Assembly: GCF_004217115.1 (NCBI RefSeq) | Contig: NZ_SHKN01000002.1 | Span: 372,001 to 436,000 of the forward strand | DNA from: Ancylomarina subtilis | GTDB taxonomy: Bacteria; Bacteroidota; Bacteroidia; Bacteroidales; Marinifilaceae | Reading direction: 5' to 3' | Length of the DNA stretch: 64,000 nucleotides | Shown here: piece by piece, positions 36,589-46,183 of the stretch | Layout: each line of letters opens with the position of its first letter | Numbering within the stretch: position 1 is the first letter of the stretch | Program-made: the position numbers and the translations under genes | The notes under the pieces: model-generated | Told to the model about the DNA's origin: nothing | Database searches by the model: none | The model's input: the letters and a program-made list of their open reading frames with translations, nothing else

Positions 36589-38412
36589 CTATAACATCTG
36601 CATATCATTAAGCTTTTTATAGGTCCCATCAAGTTTAATCAGCTCATCATGCTTGCCTCGTTCAACAATTTCACCTTCGTGGAAAACACAGATTAAATCC
36701 GCATTCTTTACAGTTGATAAGCGGTGAGCAATCACAACCGAAGTTCTGTTCTGCATTAATTTATCTAAAGCATCCTGAACCAAACGTTCTGATTCTGTAT
36801 CAAGAGCAGAAGTTGCCTCGTCCAAAATCATAATTGGAGGGTTTTTTAATACTGCTCGTGCAATACTCAATCGCTGACGCTGACCACCAGACAGTTTACC
36901 ACCACGGTCACCAATATTGGTTTGGTAACCATTTTCTGTCGCTGTAATAAAGTCGTGAGCATTAGCAATTTTTGCTGCGGCTTCAACCTCTTCCATTGTG
37001 GCATTTTCTACACCAAAAGCAATATTGTTGAAAATGGTGTCGTTAAATAGAATGGATTCCTGATTCACATTCCCCATTAGGTTACGCATATCAGCAATTT
37101 TGAGATCACGAATATCCTCACCATCAACAAAAATACCACCTTCAATTACATCGTAAAAACGAGGAAGAAGATCAACAAACGTTGTTTTTCCAGAACCTGA
37201 TTGACCAACTAAGGCAATGGTTTTTCCCTTTGGAATTTCAAGGTTGATGTTTTTCAGAACTTGTTTTTCGCCATTGTACGAGAAGCCTACGTTTCTATAT
37301 TCAATAGCTTTTTCAAATTTGTCAACCGATTTTGCATTGGCTTTATCGACAATAGTCGACTCAGCATCTAAGATTTGATCGATTCGCTCCATAGCTGCCA
37401 ACCCCTTTTGGATACTATATAAGGCTTTCGAGAATGCTTTGGCTGGGTTAATGATTGAATAGAAAACAACCAAGTAAGCAATAAAACCTGCACCATTTAA
37501 GTTTGTGTTCCCATTAAGAATCAATTTTCCACCATACCAAAGGACAATCACAATCACAACAGTTCCTAGGAATTCACTCACAGGATGAGCCAGGATTCTT
37601 CTACGCATCAGGCTGTTCATAATACGACGGTAGTCGTTATTTTCAATAGCAAACTTTTCTGAAACTTTCTCCTCAGCTGTAAAAGCTTTGATAATGCGAA
37701 GACCAGACAGGGTTTCTTCAATGGTTGATAAAAGATCCCCCATTTTGTTTTGACCTAAACGGGATTTCTTTTTTAATGTTTTACCAATTCGACCAATGAT
37801 ATAACCCGCAATAGGTAAAATGATGAATGAAAAAAGTGTCATTTGTGGACTCATGATAATCATAGTAACCAAGGCTACAATAATGAGAATTGGGTTTTTA
37901 ATGAACATGTCCAATGAGTTCATTACAGAATTCTCAACCTCTTGAACATCAGAAGTAGAACGCGATATGATATCTCCCTTTTTCTCTTCGGTAAAGAAAG
38001 GAATTGGCAGGCTTACAATTTTGTCATAAATTTTTGTTCTAATATCTCGAACAACTGAGTTTCTAACTTGAACTGTGTGATAAGAACCTAAATATGTAAA
38101 AGTAACTTTGAAAAATACAGCAACAAGTAATACAACACCTACAAATAGGAGTGTAGAATCTGCACCATACTCTATCTTTATTTGAGTTGTGTAATAATAA
38201 AAGTTGTGTTTTATTGCATCTAAACTGATTTCCCATGGTACTTTGTTGGCTACAACTTCGGAATCTTCGAAAAGAATTTCGAGAACAGGTTGCATCATCA
38301 CAAAGGAGAATACACCAAAGACTGCTGCAAACAGGTTGTACACAAAACTCATGATTAAATCACTCTTGTATGGAGGAAGGAATCGTCGTAATATTTTAAT
38401 GAAATCTTTCAT
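36589..38412 (-). CDS. MsbA-like ABC exporter (membrane and ATPase domains fused)
   Basis: This 607-residue half-transporter has an N-terminal membrane domain of six segments (about 20-330) and a C-terminal ATPase. The ATPase shows Walker A GQSGSGKTT, signature LSGGQRQRLSIARAVL, Walker B PPIMILDEATSALD and the H-loop IAHRLST. It works as a homodimer, and the nearest family is MsbA/lipid A or drug export. The start is the ATG at 38410-38412. It is singly transcribed, bounded by terminators at 36535 and 38570. Substrate preference is inferred only from family. Confidence 0.9.
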   Translation of the reverse strand: MKDFIKILRRFLPPYKSDLIMSFVYNLFAAVFGVFSFVMMQPVLEILFEDSEVVANKVPWEISLDAIKHNFYYYTTQIKIEYGADSTLLFVGVVLLVAVFFKVTFTYLGSYHTVQVRNSVVRDIRTKIYDKIVSLPIPFFTEEKKGDIISRSTSDVQEVENSVMNSLDMFIKNPILIIVALVTMIIMSPQMTLFSFIILPIAGYIIGRIGKTLKKKSRLGQNKMGDLLSTIEETLSGLRIIKAFTAEEKVSEKFAIENNDYRRIMNSLMRRRILAHPVSEFLGTVVIVIVLWYGGKLILNGNTNLNGAGFIAYLVVFYSIINPAKAFSKALYSIQKGLAAMERIDQILDAESTIVDKANAKSVDKFEKAIEYRNVGFSYNGEKQVLKNINLEIPKGKTIALVGQSGSGKTTFVDLLPRFYDVIEGGIFVDGEDIRDLKIADMRNLMGNVNQESILFNDTIFNNIAFGVENATMEEVEAAAKIANAHDFITATENGYQTNIGDRGGKLSGGQRQRLSIARAVLKNPPIMILDEATSALDTESERLVQDALDKLMQNRTSVVIAHRLSTVKNADLICVFHEGEIVERGKHDELIKLDGTYKKLNDMQML

Positions 38413-38569
38413 TTATTAGTTTAAATTATTTCTAGTATGTATTTGTTATAATTTGTTTTTCAGATATGAAGTAAAACAAAATAGCTGGTAAAAATACGAT
38501 TCTTACCAGCTATTCGCAAAGATTTAACAATATTTAGTGGCAGTCGTTACATCTCAGTTTATAAAATAA

Positions 38570-38602
38570 AAAGGCCGTAGAAGTCAAACTCCTGCGGCCT
38601 TT
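38570..38602 (-). terminator. Terminator of purB
   Basis: An 8-bp GC-rich stem (38570-38577 with 38595-38602) with an extended loop lies 19 bp past the purB stop. An A-run flanks it on the left, reading as T on the minus strand. Confidence 0.75.
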
Positions 38603-38621
38603 CAATAAGATATGTTTGAGA

Positions 38622-39959
38622 CTAAACTCCTGTATAATTGCTCGGAGTGATCGTTTTCAATTCAGCTTTTAGGCTGTCTGAAATCTCAAGTGTATCGATA
38701 AATTCAGCAATACTTTCTTGAGATACCGTTGTGTTTGTACGAGTTAAAGCTTTCAAAGCTTCGTAAGGGTTTGGATATGCTTCTCTACGCAAGATGGTTT
38801 GAATAGCTTCAGCTACAACTGCCCAGTTCTCTTCTAAATCAGCTTCAAAAGCATCAGGTGAAAGAATCAGTTTATCCAAGCCTTTTAATACCGACTTGAA
38901 GGCAATGATTGAGTGAGCAAAAGGAACACCAATATTTCTTAATACAGTTGAATCTGTAAGATCACGTTGCAATCGAGAGATAGGCAATTTAGCTGACAAA
39001 TGTTCGTATGTTGCGTTCGCTAATCCCAGGTTACCTTCCGAATTTTCGAAATCGATAGGGTTTACCTTATGTGGCATAGCTGAAGAGCCTACTTCACCTT
39101 CTTTAATTCTTTGCTTGAAGTAATTCATGGAAATATATGTCCAGAAATCACGGTTCATATCAATTAGGATGGTATTGATACGTTTGAAGTTATCGAAGAT
39201 TGCACCCATATTGTCGTAGTTCGAAATTTGAGTGGTGTATTCTTCACGCTCTAATTTCAACGACTCATTTACAAACTTGTTACCAAAAGCTTTCCAGTCG
39301 ATTTGTGGATATGCCACATGATGGGCATTAAAATTACCTGTAGCACCACCAAACTTAGCCGAACAAGGAACTGATTTTAATAGATCCAATTGTTTTTTAA
39401 GACGGTATACATAAACTTGAATCTCTTTACCTAAACGAGTTGGAGAAGCAGGTTGTCCGTGAGTACGAGCCAAAAGAGCCACATCTTTCCAGTCATTAGA
39501 TAAGTTTTCAAGCTTTTCGATCAGTTGGTCTAAAAGAGGGTAATAAACATCATGTACCGCATCTCTTAAAGAGTATGGTGTAGCAGTGTTATTGATATCT
39601 TGTGAAGTCAATCCAAAGTGAATGAATTCCTTATATTTTTGTAAGTTTAATGCGTCGAACTTTTCTTTTATGAAGTATTCAACGGCTTTTACATCGTGAT
39701 TGGTTACAGCCTCAATGTCTTTAACTTTCTGTGCATCTTCAACAGTAAAGTCTAAGTATAAACTGCGTAGTTCATCAAAATTGTTGGTGTCGAAATCGGC
39801 TAGCTGAGGAAGTGGATGTTCGCAAAGTGAGATGAAATATTCGACCTCTACCAATACCCGGTATCTGATAAGCGCATACTCCGAAAAATACTCTCCTAAT
39901 ACGTCAACCTTATCACGGTAGCGTCCATCGATTGGTGAAATAGCTGTTAAACTGTGCAT
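38622..39959 (-). CDS. purB: Adenylosuccinate lyase
   Basis: PurB splits fumarate from SAICAR and from adenylosuccinate, acting twice in purine synthesis. The 445 residues include the fumarase/aspartase signature GSSAMPHKVNPIDFEN near the middle, the catalytic His-containing TSQDINNTA block and the conserved LLARTHGQPASPTRLGKE. The start ATG is at 39957-39959, 140 bp after the DUF3078 gene. Length and motifs are complete. The identification is certain. Confidence 0.97.
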   Translation of the reverse strand: MHSLTAISPIDGRYRDKVDVLGEYFSEYALIRYRVLVEVEYFISLCEHPLPQLADFDTNNFDELRSLYLDFTVEDAQKVKDIEAVTNHDVKAVEYFIKEKFDALNLQKYKEFIHFGLTSQDINNTATPYSLRDAVHDVYYPLLDQLIEKLENLSNDWKDVALLARTHGQPASPTRLGKEIQVYVYRLKKQLDLLKSVPCSAKFGGATGNFNAHHVAYPQIDWKAFGNKFVNESLKLEREEYTTQISNYDNMGAIFDNFKRINTILIDMNRDFWTYISMNYFKQRIKEGEVGSSAMPHKVNPIDFENSEGNLGLANATYEHLSAKLPISRLQRDLTDSTVLRNIGVPFAHSIIAFKSVLKGLDKLILSPDAFEADLEENWAVVAEAIQTILRREAYPNPYEALKALTRTNTTVSQESIAEFIDTLEISDSLKAELKTITPSNYTGV

Positions 39960-40068
39960 TCTATAAAAATTAAGTTGTAAAATGATTATTTAGTTTTGCA
40001 AAGATACAAATAAAGTGACTGAGCGTAAATCTTAATTTTGATTTTATTATGCCAAAATCAGACAAAAA

Positions 40069-40092
40069 AAAGACACCCCTGAGGATGTCTTT
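40069..40092 (-). terminator. Terminator of the DUF3078 gene
   Basis: A 7-bp stem (40069-40075 with 40086-40092) preceded by an A-run on the plus strand lies 7 bp past the stop of the minus-strand gene. Confidence 0.7.
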
Positions 40093-40099
40093 AATTTTT

Positions 40100-41821
40100 T
40101 TAAAATTGATATTTAATGCCAACGGCTAAATTTTCTTTAAACTGCACTTTAGATCCGGTATCATTATCCGAAATCAGATAGGTTGATACGGTTGTTGTCA
40201 AGTATTGATTAATTGGAAGATTTAAGATGAACTGCCAATCGACATCAATATTTTTCGGTTTGTTGGTATAACTGGAATAGAATTCAAGTTTGTTTTCCAT
40301 ACTAATGTCTTTTGTAATCTCCCATTTGTGTAGGATTTTCACGTAGGAACCGACCTCTTTTTTAATTTTTTTATCGGCATCAATACCAAAAGCAGTCTGA
40401 TCGATACGCGCCGTATCCCTTACAATGGTGTACTTAGCCGTAAAGGGTGAAATCAGAATTGAGAAGTCCTTTTTTGGTTTAAAGTCTAAACCGACTGATC
40501 CCAGAATATAGGCAGGAGCAAAGAAGTTTGAAATAAGTTTCCTGCTGCCGTCGGCCGAGTAGTTGTAACCTCTGACAAATTGTGTCTTTAGATTAAACAT
40601 CGATGTGTAATACCACTTCCCGAAAGCTAACTGACCAAATTTTGTGTTGAATTCTAACTTATCCTGGTTTTTTCTAAAATCGTTATTACCGGATTTTAGA
40701 AGACCATATTCGAGATCGAGGGTGCTTTCCCAAGAGGTTTTGTTTTTTTGATATTTGGCAAAAGACTTAATCCCAGTTAAAGTTGATATAGAACTTTCGC
40801 CCCCTTCAGCCCAGTCTTTACTGACATGGCCCTGATTGAAATCTAACTTAATCAGAGTTCCAAATTTCCAGATATCGACATAACGTTTGTATTTTTTCAG
40901 GCGTGCCAGTTTGAATCCATCAGGAGACAGTTGCTCTTCCAAACGAACTTTTGCTCCTTTTCTTTTGGTATTTCTCACCGATTCCTGATATACATCGTCA
41001 TCGTATAAAATGCGTATTCCCTTATTAGGCGTATTTTGAAGCCAGACACCTATTGAATCTCGCTTGTTTTTTTTCAACCAAAAGCGTTTAAAATCCGAAT
41101 TGCCATTATTTATCCAAAAGGCAAGGGAGTCATTCATGGCATTCTTTACCGCAAACTCAACAGAATCGCGGCTGATTTCTCTGATCCATTGGTGTACTGA
41201 ATCATCTTCGATATAATGATACAACTGGCTGTATTTTTGCACATCATCTACCACATCGAACTTTTCCTCCTTGGAAAGGTCTTCGGCTTGTTTAATTTTT
41301 TGATTTTCACGATCCACTTTTTTTGCCAGTTCCCTAAGAGCCTCTTCGGTTTGGCGCTGTTCGATATACGATTTTAGATAGTTGACCATATGTCTGAGAC
41401 TATCATTTTCCACATAGTCGAGTAAGGTGTTTAGGGCCTTGTCTAAAGATTTATTTTCTTTTGAATGTGCTTCAACCTTAAGCTCTCCAAGTAAATATTT
41501 GAAGGCGATATTATCGATGTGTTTTAATGGATCGGTGAATTTTTTTGTTTTTATTGAATCATCGAAATAAGTGGTTTGTATTGATTCTGAATGAGCAATT
41601 TTATAAAGGTTGATTGGAAGTGAATGTGTTTTAATTTCAATTGAATCCCTTTCTATTGAAGTTACTGGCTCCTGTGGTGTATCTTTTAGACCATCTAAGT
41701 TTTGAATGTTTATAAATTTTGTGTCATAAACCTGATTGTAAATTGAACTAGCCTTACTTTTCTGTGAAAAAAGAAAGGAGAATTGAAAGAATAAAAGTAA
41801 GAGAAAAAGGTTTCGATTCAT
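40100..41821 (-). CDS. DUF3078 outer-membrane protein with a long N-terminal extension
   Basis: This 573-residue secreted protein has a signal peptide (1 to about 20, ending LFSQ). A helical, charged region of roughly 320 residues with repeated acidic/basic stretches follows. The C-terminal DUF3078 beta-barrel begins near NQGHVSKDWAEGGESS and ends in GIKYQF with a terminal Phe. Typical DUF3078 proteins have about 300 residues, so the extension is notable. The N-terminal part may form coiled coils outside the membrane. The barrel location is inferred; the function is unknown. Confidence 0.8.
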   Translation of the reverse strand: MNRNLFLLLLFFQFSFLFSQKSKASSIYNQVYDTKFINIQNLDGLKDTPQEPVTSIERDSIEIKTHSLPINLYKIAHSESIQTTYFDDSIKTKKFTDPLKHIDNIAFKYLLGELKVEAHSKENKSLDKALNTLLDYVENDSLRHMVNYLKSYIEQRQTEEALRELAKKVDRENQKIKQAEDLSKEEKFDVVDDVQKYSQLYHYIEDDSVHQWIREISRDSVEFAVKNAMNDSLAFWINNGNSDFKRFWLKKNKRDSIGVWLQNTPNKGIRILYDDDVYQESVRNTKRKGAKVRLEEQLSPDGFKLARLKKYKRYVDIWKFGTLIKLDFNQGHVSKDWAEGGESSISTLTGIKSFAKYQKNKTSWESTLDLEYGLLKSGNNDFRKNQDKLEFNTKFGQLAFGKWYYTSMFNLKTQFVRGYNYSADGSRKLISNFFAPAYILGSVGLDFKPKKDFSILISPFTAKYTIVRDTARIDQTAFGIDADKKIKKEVGSYVKILHKWEITKDISMENKLEFYSSYTNKPKNIDVDWQFILNLPINQYLTTTVSTYLISDNDTGSKVQFKENLAVGIKYQF

Positions 41822-42005
41822 CTCAATGAGTGTGTCTTAGGGTTTAGTATAAGTTGTATGTGATAATTTGTAAGACAGGTCAGATAAACTGATCTGTATT
41901 TCAACTCCACGAAGAACAAAAATGAGAATAAATTTCTGTATTAAAAGGGAAAAATGCGTATAAATAACTACAATCGTTTGCGAAAAATGCATGTAGGTCT
42001 TTTTT

Positions 42006-42134
42006 ATGAAATTGAAAAAACTTATTTTTGGGGTGATGGTAAAAATTGAGACTATGAAAAAGCATAATCGACTTTCAAAACCAAAACAGAACAACTTCCT
42101 TAATATTAAGAACCGCGACGGATACCACTATTAG
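42006..42134 (+). CDS. Small ORF upstream of tnaA (uncertain)
   Basis: A 42-codon frame from the ATG at 42006 to TAG at 42134 encodes a basic peptide (MKLKKLIFGVMVKIETMKK and so on, ending RDGYHY). It lies 224 bp before tnaA. No tryptophan codon is present, so it does not look like a classical tnaC leader. It could be a chance frame; the coding status is not established. Confidence 0.25.
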   Translation: MKLKKLIFGVMVKIETMKKHNRLSKPKQNNFLNIKNRDGYHY

Positions 42135-42358
42135 TCGTTGAGGGTTTTTATTGCCTGAGCTTCAGTAAAGCTTTCCCACTATATACTGTAATTATTAGAT
42201 TTTAATTGATAGCGATAGCTATAACTGTATGTATACACCCTAATTTTATTTGGGTGCTATGTTTCAGGTACATCTAATTGTAAACCTTAAATTAAAGTTT
42301 CTCGTTTTATAATGAGAAGATTAATTCGATACATTTAAAAATTTAAAAGAATATAATC
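42135..42358. other. tnaA leader/promoter region
   Basis: About 224 bp separate the small ORF and tnaA. A short imperfect hairpin (around AGCTTCAGTAAAGCT near 42159) and the near-palindrome ATAGCGATAGCTAT near 42208 are visible. No exact TAnnTTTG element is found. Confidence 0.35.
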
Positions 42359-43738
42359 ATGGAATTACCTTTCGCAGAATCGTACAAAATCAAGATGGTT
42401 GAAACCATCAGAAAAAGCACCAGAGAAGAGAGAGAACAATGGCTTAAGGAAGCCAATTATAACTTGTTTAATCTAAAAAGCGATCACGTATTCATTGACC
42501 TGTTGACTGACTCAGGAACAGGTGCAATGAGTGATAAACAGTGGTCGGAGTTAATGTTGGGTGATGAATCATACGCTGGAGCTCGTTCGTATTATAAAAT
42601 GAAAGCGGCCTTGAAAAACATTTTGGGTTTCGATCATTTCTTACCAACTCACCAAGGACGTGCTGCTGAGAATGTTTTGTTTTCGGTATTAGTTAAAGAA
42701 GGCAATATTGTTCCTGGTAACTCACACTTTGATACAACCAAAGGGCATATCGAATTCAGAAAAGCTAAGGCGGTTGATTGTACCATTGATGAGGCTTTCG
42801 ATACCTTAATCGATCATCCTTTCAAAGGGAATTTGGATCTTGTAAAATTAGAGTCTGTGCTTTCAACTTACCCTAAAGAGCAGATTCCTATGATTATTGT
42901 TACCGTAACTTGTAACACATCAGGAGGACAGCCAGTTTCAATGGCAAATATGAAAGCTGTTAAGGAATTGGCAGATAAGTATGGTATTCCAGTGTGTTTC
43001 GATTCGGCTCGTTTTGCTGAGAATGCTTATTTCATCAAACTTCGTGAAGAAGGCTATCAGGATAAGACAATCAAAGAGATTGTGAAGGAAATGTATTCAT
43101 ATGCTGATATGGCAACCATGAGCTCTAAAAAAGATGCTATTGTAAACATGGGTGGTTTTATTGCAATGAAGGATGAGAACCTATGGAAAGAGGCATCTAC
43201 TTACAATATCATGTTCGAAGGTTATGTGACTTATGGTGGTATGTCTGGTCGTGATATGAATGCTTTGGCTCAAGGTCTTGACGAAGGAACTGAGTTTGAA
43301 ACATTGGAAACACGTATCAAGCAGGTTGAATATTTGGGTGAGAAACTAAGAAGTTTTGGTGTACCTATTCAGATGCCAATTGGTGGACATGCTATTTTTG
43401 TTGATGCTAAGAAATTCTTAAGTCATATTCCAAAGGAAGAGTATCAGGCACAGACTTTGGGATGTGAATTGTATCTGGAAGCGGGTATTCGTGGTGTTGA
43501 GATTGGTGCTATTTTAGCTGATAGAGACCCTGAAACTCGTGAGAACCGTTATCCAAAATTGGAATTGTTACGTTTGGCTATTCCACGTCGTACTTACACC
43601 AACAATCATATGGATGTGGTTGCTGTAGCACTTAAAAATGTTTGGGACAGACGTATGGATATTAAGCACGGTCTTAAGATTGTGGATGAGGCTCCTATTA
43701 TGCGTCACTTTACTGTGCAACTTGAGAAAGTTGAGTAA
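42359..43738 (+). CDS. tnaA: Tryptophanase
   Basis: TnaA splits tryptophan to indole, pyruvate and ammonia using pyridoxal phosphate. The 459 residues match tryptophanase better than tyrosine phenol-lyase: NSHFDTTKGHIEF and IRGVEIGAILADRDPETRE follow the tryptophanase pattern, whereas tyrosine phenol-lyase has an Arg in the second block. The PLP lysine is in SSKKDA (Lys257-Lys258, the second by homology). Length and start are normal. The gene is single, with no permease. A 620-bp upstream region with the small ORF may hold regulation. Confidence 0.95.
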   Translation: MELPFAESYKIKMVETIRKSTREEREQWLKEANYNLFNLKSDHVFIDLLTDSGTGAMSDKQWSELMLGDESYAGARSYYKMKAALKNILGFDHFLPTHQGRAAENVLFSVLVKEGNIVPGNSHFDTTKGHIEFRKAKAVDCTIDEAFDTLIDHPFKGNLDLVKLESVLSTYPKEQIPMIIVTVTCNTSGGQPVSMANMKAVKELADKYGIPVCFDSARFAENAYFIKLREEGYQDKTIKEIVKEMYSYADMATMSSKKDAIVNMGGFIAMKDENLWKEASTYNIMFEGYVTYGGMSGRDMNALAQGLDEGTEFETLETRIKQVEYLGEKLRSFGVPIQMPIGGHAIFVDAKKFLSHIPKEEYQAQTLGCELYLEAGIRGVEIGAILADRDPETRENRYPKLELLRLAIPRRTYTNNHMDVVAVALKNVWDRRMDIKHGLKIVDEAPIMRHFTVQLEKVE

Positions 43739-43763
43739 TTACTGAATCATCATATTTCTATAG

Positions 43764-43788
43764 AGCCCCTTTTTTAGGGGCTTTTTTT
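43764..43788 (+). terminator. tnaA terminator
   Basis: A GC-rich 7-bp stem (43764-43770 with 43776-43782) with a loop of five T is followed by T residues, 26 bp past the tnaA stop. Confidence 0.85.
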
Positions 43789-43889
43789 AGACCCCGATTT
43801 TCCGAATTGTTTCTTGCTGAAGATTTGAATAAACAACAGATCAATAGAGTGATTCTTTAAGAGAAAGTGGGGGAATTGTTATAACCTAA

Positions 43890-44054
43890 AATGGCTGCTG
43901 GGATTGGGTTTTAACAGATACAAAAGCTGGCGAAGGACATTTCCTTCGGATAATTTTGGATGAGCAAATTGTAGCTATGTCATATGAGTCTATTCTTATT
44001 AGGAAAAAAGCGGTATGGCCTTTTATAAAAAACCAGATGATTAAAGATATTTAG
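43890..44054 (+). pseudogene. Open frame remnant without start
   Basis: An open frame of 54 codons runs from after TAA at 43887 to TAG at 44052-44054. It has protein-like text such as GHFLRIILDEQIVAMSYES and LIRKKAVWPFIKNQ but no early start codon. A different frame just upstream is also open for some length, suggesting a frameshifted remnant. I do not recognise the source. Confidence is low. Confidence 0.3.
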
Positions 44055-44082
44055 ATTTCTCAGTAGAAATAGCACACAAAAA

Positions 44083-44109
44083 AAAGCGAAGATCATTGAT
44101 CTTCGCTTT
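44083..44109. terminator. Terminator between the remnant and the TPR gene
   Basis: A 13-bp perfect inverted repeat (44083-44095 with 44097-44109) is flanked by A-runs and T-runs, so it can work in both directions. It lies 22 bp past the TPR gene stop. Confidence 0.85.
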
Positions 44110-44130
44110 TTTTATATCTGAGTGAGTTGA

Positions 44131-44823
44131 TTATTTCAACTTCAATTTTGCACGAGTAATGTACTTTTCAATATCACGAGCTTCAGACGATTTTGCGAAA
44201 TCTTTCTCAATTGTTTCGTAAGCTGCTAGAGCATCGTTGTAATTTCCTGTCATCTCGTAAGCGATACCCGCTTTTTGAAGATAGATAGGTGTTGTGAAAT
44301 TGTTGGTATTGATTGAGCTTGCAGCCATATAGTTTGAAGCCGCTTTCTCGTTGTTTCCAAGTTCCATATAAGCGTCACCAATAGCAGCTTTAGCTAGTGA
44401 TGAAAGAATGAAATCATCTGAAGAAAAATCTTCAAGATAAGTGATTGCATTTTGGAATTCACCAAGGTGTAGGTAAGAAATACCTGTATAGTATGCAGCT
44501 AAATTACCAGCCTCAGTTGAGCCATAGTTGTCAATGATATCAAGGAAACCATCATAGTTACCATCACCATTAATCGCAAGATTAAAAGAGTCTAACTCGA
44601 AATAACGCTGCGCTTGAAACATTTCAGCCTGTGCACTTTGCTCAAGTGGAGCTCTGTAATACTTCTGATATGAAAAGATACCTACAGCAATCACAATAAT
44701 TGCTAATGCGATATAAGTTAATTTCTTTTGGTTATTCTCAATATATTGTTCGGTTCTACTTAAAGCTTCTTCTAAATTTTCAAAATTATCTTCGTGAACC
44801 TGATCTTTTTTGTTTGTAGACAT
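44131..44823 (-). CDS. Membrane-anchored TPR protein
   Basis: This 230-residue protein has a cytosolic N-terminus, one membrane segment at about residues 36-56 (LTYIALAIIVIAVGIFSYQKYY) and a periplasmic tail with about four TPR repeats, such as GNLAAYYTGISYLHLGEFQNAI and EMTGNYNDALAAYETI. It resembles the YfgM-type ancillary SecYEG chaperone in layout, although sequence identity is not claimed. It is divergent from recF. The start is the ATG at 44821-44823. A periplasmic scaffolding role is inferred. Confidence 0.75.
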   Translation of the reverse strand: MSTNKKDQVHEDNFENLEEALSRTEQYIENNQKKLTYIALAIIVIAVGIFSYQKYYRAPLEQSAQAEMFQAQRYFELDSFNLAINGDGNYDGFLDIIDNYGSTEAGNLAAYYTGISYLHLGEFQNAITYLEDFSSDDFILSSLAKAAIGDAYMELGNNEKAASNYMAASSINTNNFTTPIYLQKAGIAYEMTGNYNDALAAYETIEKDFAKSSEARDIEKYITRAKLKLK

Positions 44824-44940
44824 ATTAGAAATATTTAATGTTTTATTTTTTGCTAACGCAAATGTAATTTTTTTTGCGAATAATACGACAACTTTTATTT
44901 AAAAAGTGAATGTGAATTCGGCATTGATTAATGGATGAAA

Positions 44941-44973
44941 TTGAGCCTGAAACTGATTTTATTCGTATTTTTG
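44941..44973 (+). promoter_or_regulatory. Bacteroidetes promoter of recF: TTG-N22-TATTTTTG
   Basis: A TTG at 44941-44943 and TATTTTTG at 44966-44973 match the -33/-7 pattern. The predicted transcript start near 44979 leaves a leader of about 60 nt before recF. Confidence 0.6.
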
Positions 44974-45038
44974 ATGCGGAATAAAAAATCTGAACATAAA
45001 TTCAGATTCCCATGTCCTTGAAAAGCAAAATATAAAAT

Positions 45039-46142
45039 ATGCATTTAGAGCGTTTATCCCTTATTAATTACAAGAATATAAAAGAGTTGGAAATAGAGCT
45101 GTCGCCTAAGATCAACTGTTTTATAGGCAACAATGGTATGGGGAAGACCAATTTACTCGATGCTGTTTATTACCTGAGTTTTTGCAAAAGCTACTTTTCC
45201 TCTACTGATCAACTTAATATCAAACACGATGAACTTTTTATGGTTCTCGAAGGAAATTACAAGCGTAAGGAGATGGATGAGTTGATTTATTGTGGTGTGA
45301 AGCGCGGCCAGAAAAAAAACTTCAAGCGAAATAAAAAGGAATACAAAAAGTTATCCGAGCATATTGGACTCTTACCAATTGTAATGGTTTCGCCGGCTGA
45401 TGTGCGCTTGATTACTGATGGGAGTGAGGAGAGACGTAAGTATATGGATAGTGTGATATCGCAATACGATAGAAAGTATTTGGATGATCTGATTCGTTAC
45501 AATCGTGTGATTTTGCAACGCAATAAATTGCTTAAGGATTTTGCTCGTCGGGGAAAATTCGAGGAGGATAGCCTGAGTATATGGGATGAGCAAATGATTA
45601 TTCTATCTGCCTCAATCCATGAAAAGCGCAAGGATTTTTTGAATAAATTGATGCCAGTCTTTCAGGAGTATTACAATATTATATCGCAAGGGAATGAGCT
45701 CGTGAATCTGGAATACAAATCTCAGCTGAACGACCATTCTATGCGGGATTTGTTGCGCCATGCCCGTTTGAAAGATCAGATCATGCAATACACAACGGTT
45801 GGTATTCATAAGGATGATTTAACCCTCTCATTGGGTGATTATCCCATCAAGAAAATGGGTTCGCAAGGGCAGCAGAAAACCTATTTGATTGCACTAAAGT
45901 TGGCACAATTCGAATTCATCAAAAAATTGTCTGAATACAATCCGATTCTTTTATTGGATGATATTTTCGATAAGTTGGATGCGGAACGTGTGGAACAGAT
46001 TGTTCATTTGGTTTCAGAGGAGCGATTTGGACAAATTTTCATCTCGGATACCAATCGCGATCATTTGGATCAGATTTTAGCTTCGTCTAATTTGACTTAC
46101 AAACTCTTTGCGCTTGATAGGGGAGTTGTGACAGATCTTTAG
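45039..46142 (+). CDS. recF: RecF DNA repair/replication ATPase
   Basis: RecF helps load RecA at gaps and binds ATP and DNA. The 367 residues include the P-loop GNNGMGKT at 30-37 followed by NLLDAVYYLSFCKSYF, the RecF signature. The C-terminal ABC-like parts are GSQGQQKTYLIALKLAQFE (signature) and PILLLDDIFDKLD (Walker B/D-loop). It precedes the DUF721 gene by 42 bp on the same strand, a common order. The identification is certain. Confidence 0.96.
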   Translation: MHLERLSLINYKNIKELEIELSPKINCFIGNNGMGKTNLLDAVYYLSFCKSYFSSTDQLNIKHDELFMVLEGNYKRKEMDELIYCGVKRGQKKNFKRNKKEYKKLSEHIGLLPIVMVSPADVRLITDGSEERRKYMDSVISQYDRKYLDDLIRYNRVILQRNKLLKDFARRGKFEEDSLSIWDEQMIILSASIHEKRKDFLNKLMPVFQEYYNIISQGNELVNLEYKSQLNDHSMRDLLRHARLKDQIMQYTTVGIHKDDLTLSLGDYPIKKMGSQGQQKTYLIALKLAQFEFIKKLSEYNPILLLDDIFDKLDAERVEQIVHLVSEERFGQIFISDTNRDHLDQILASSNLTYKLFALDRGVVTDL

Positions 46143-46183
46143 GAATTTTACACTTTACCCTTTTAATTTTTTAGCCTTAAACT

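Noticed and set aside
41837-42094. Minus-strand ORF between the DUF3078 gene and tnaA
   Set aside because: It has no domain, an AT-rich biased composition and no promoter or terminator, so I treat it as chance.
42006-42134. tnaC-like leader peptide
   Set aside because: The small frame has no tryptophan codon and lies far from tnaA, so a classical attenuation leader is not supported; it is kept only as a low-confidence ORF.
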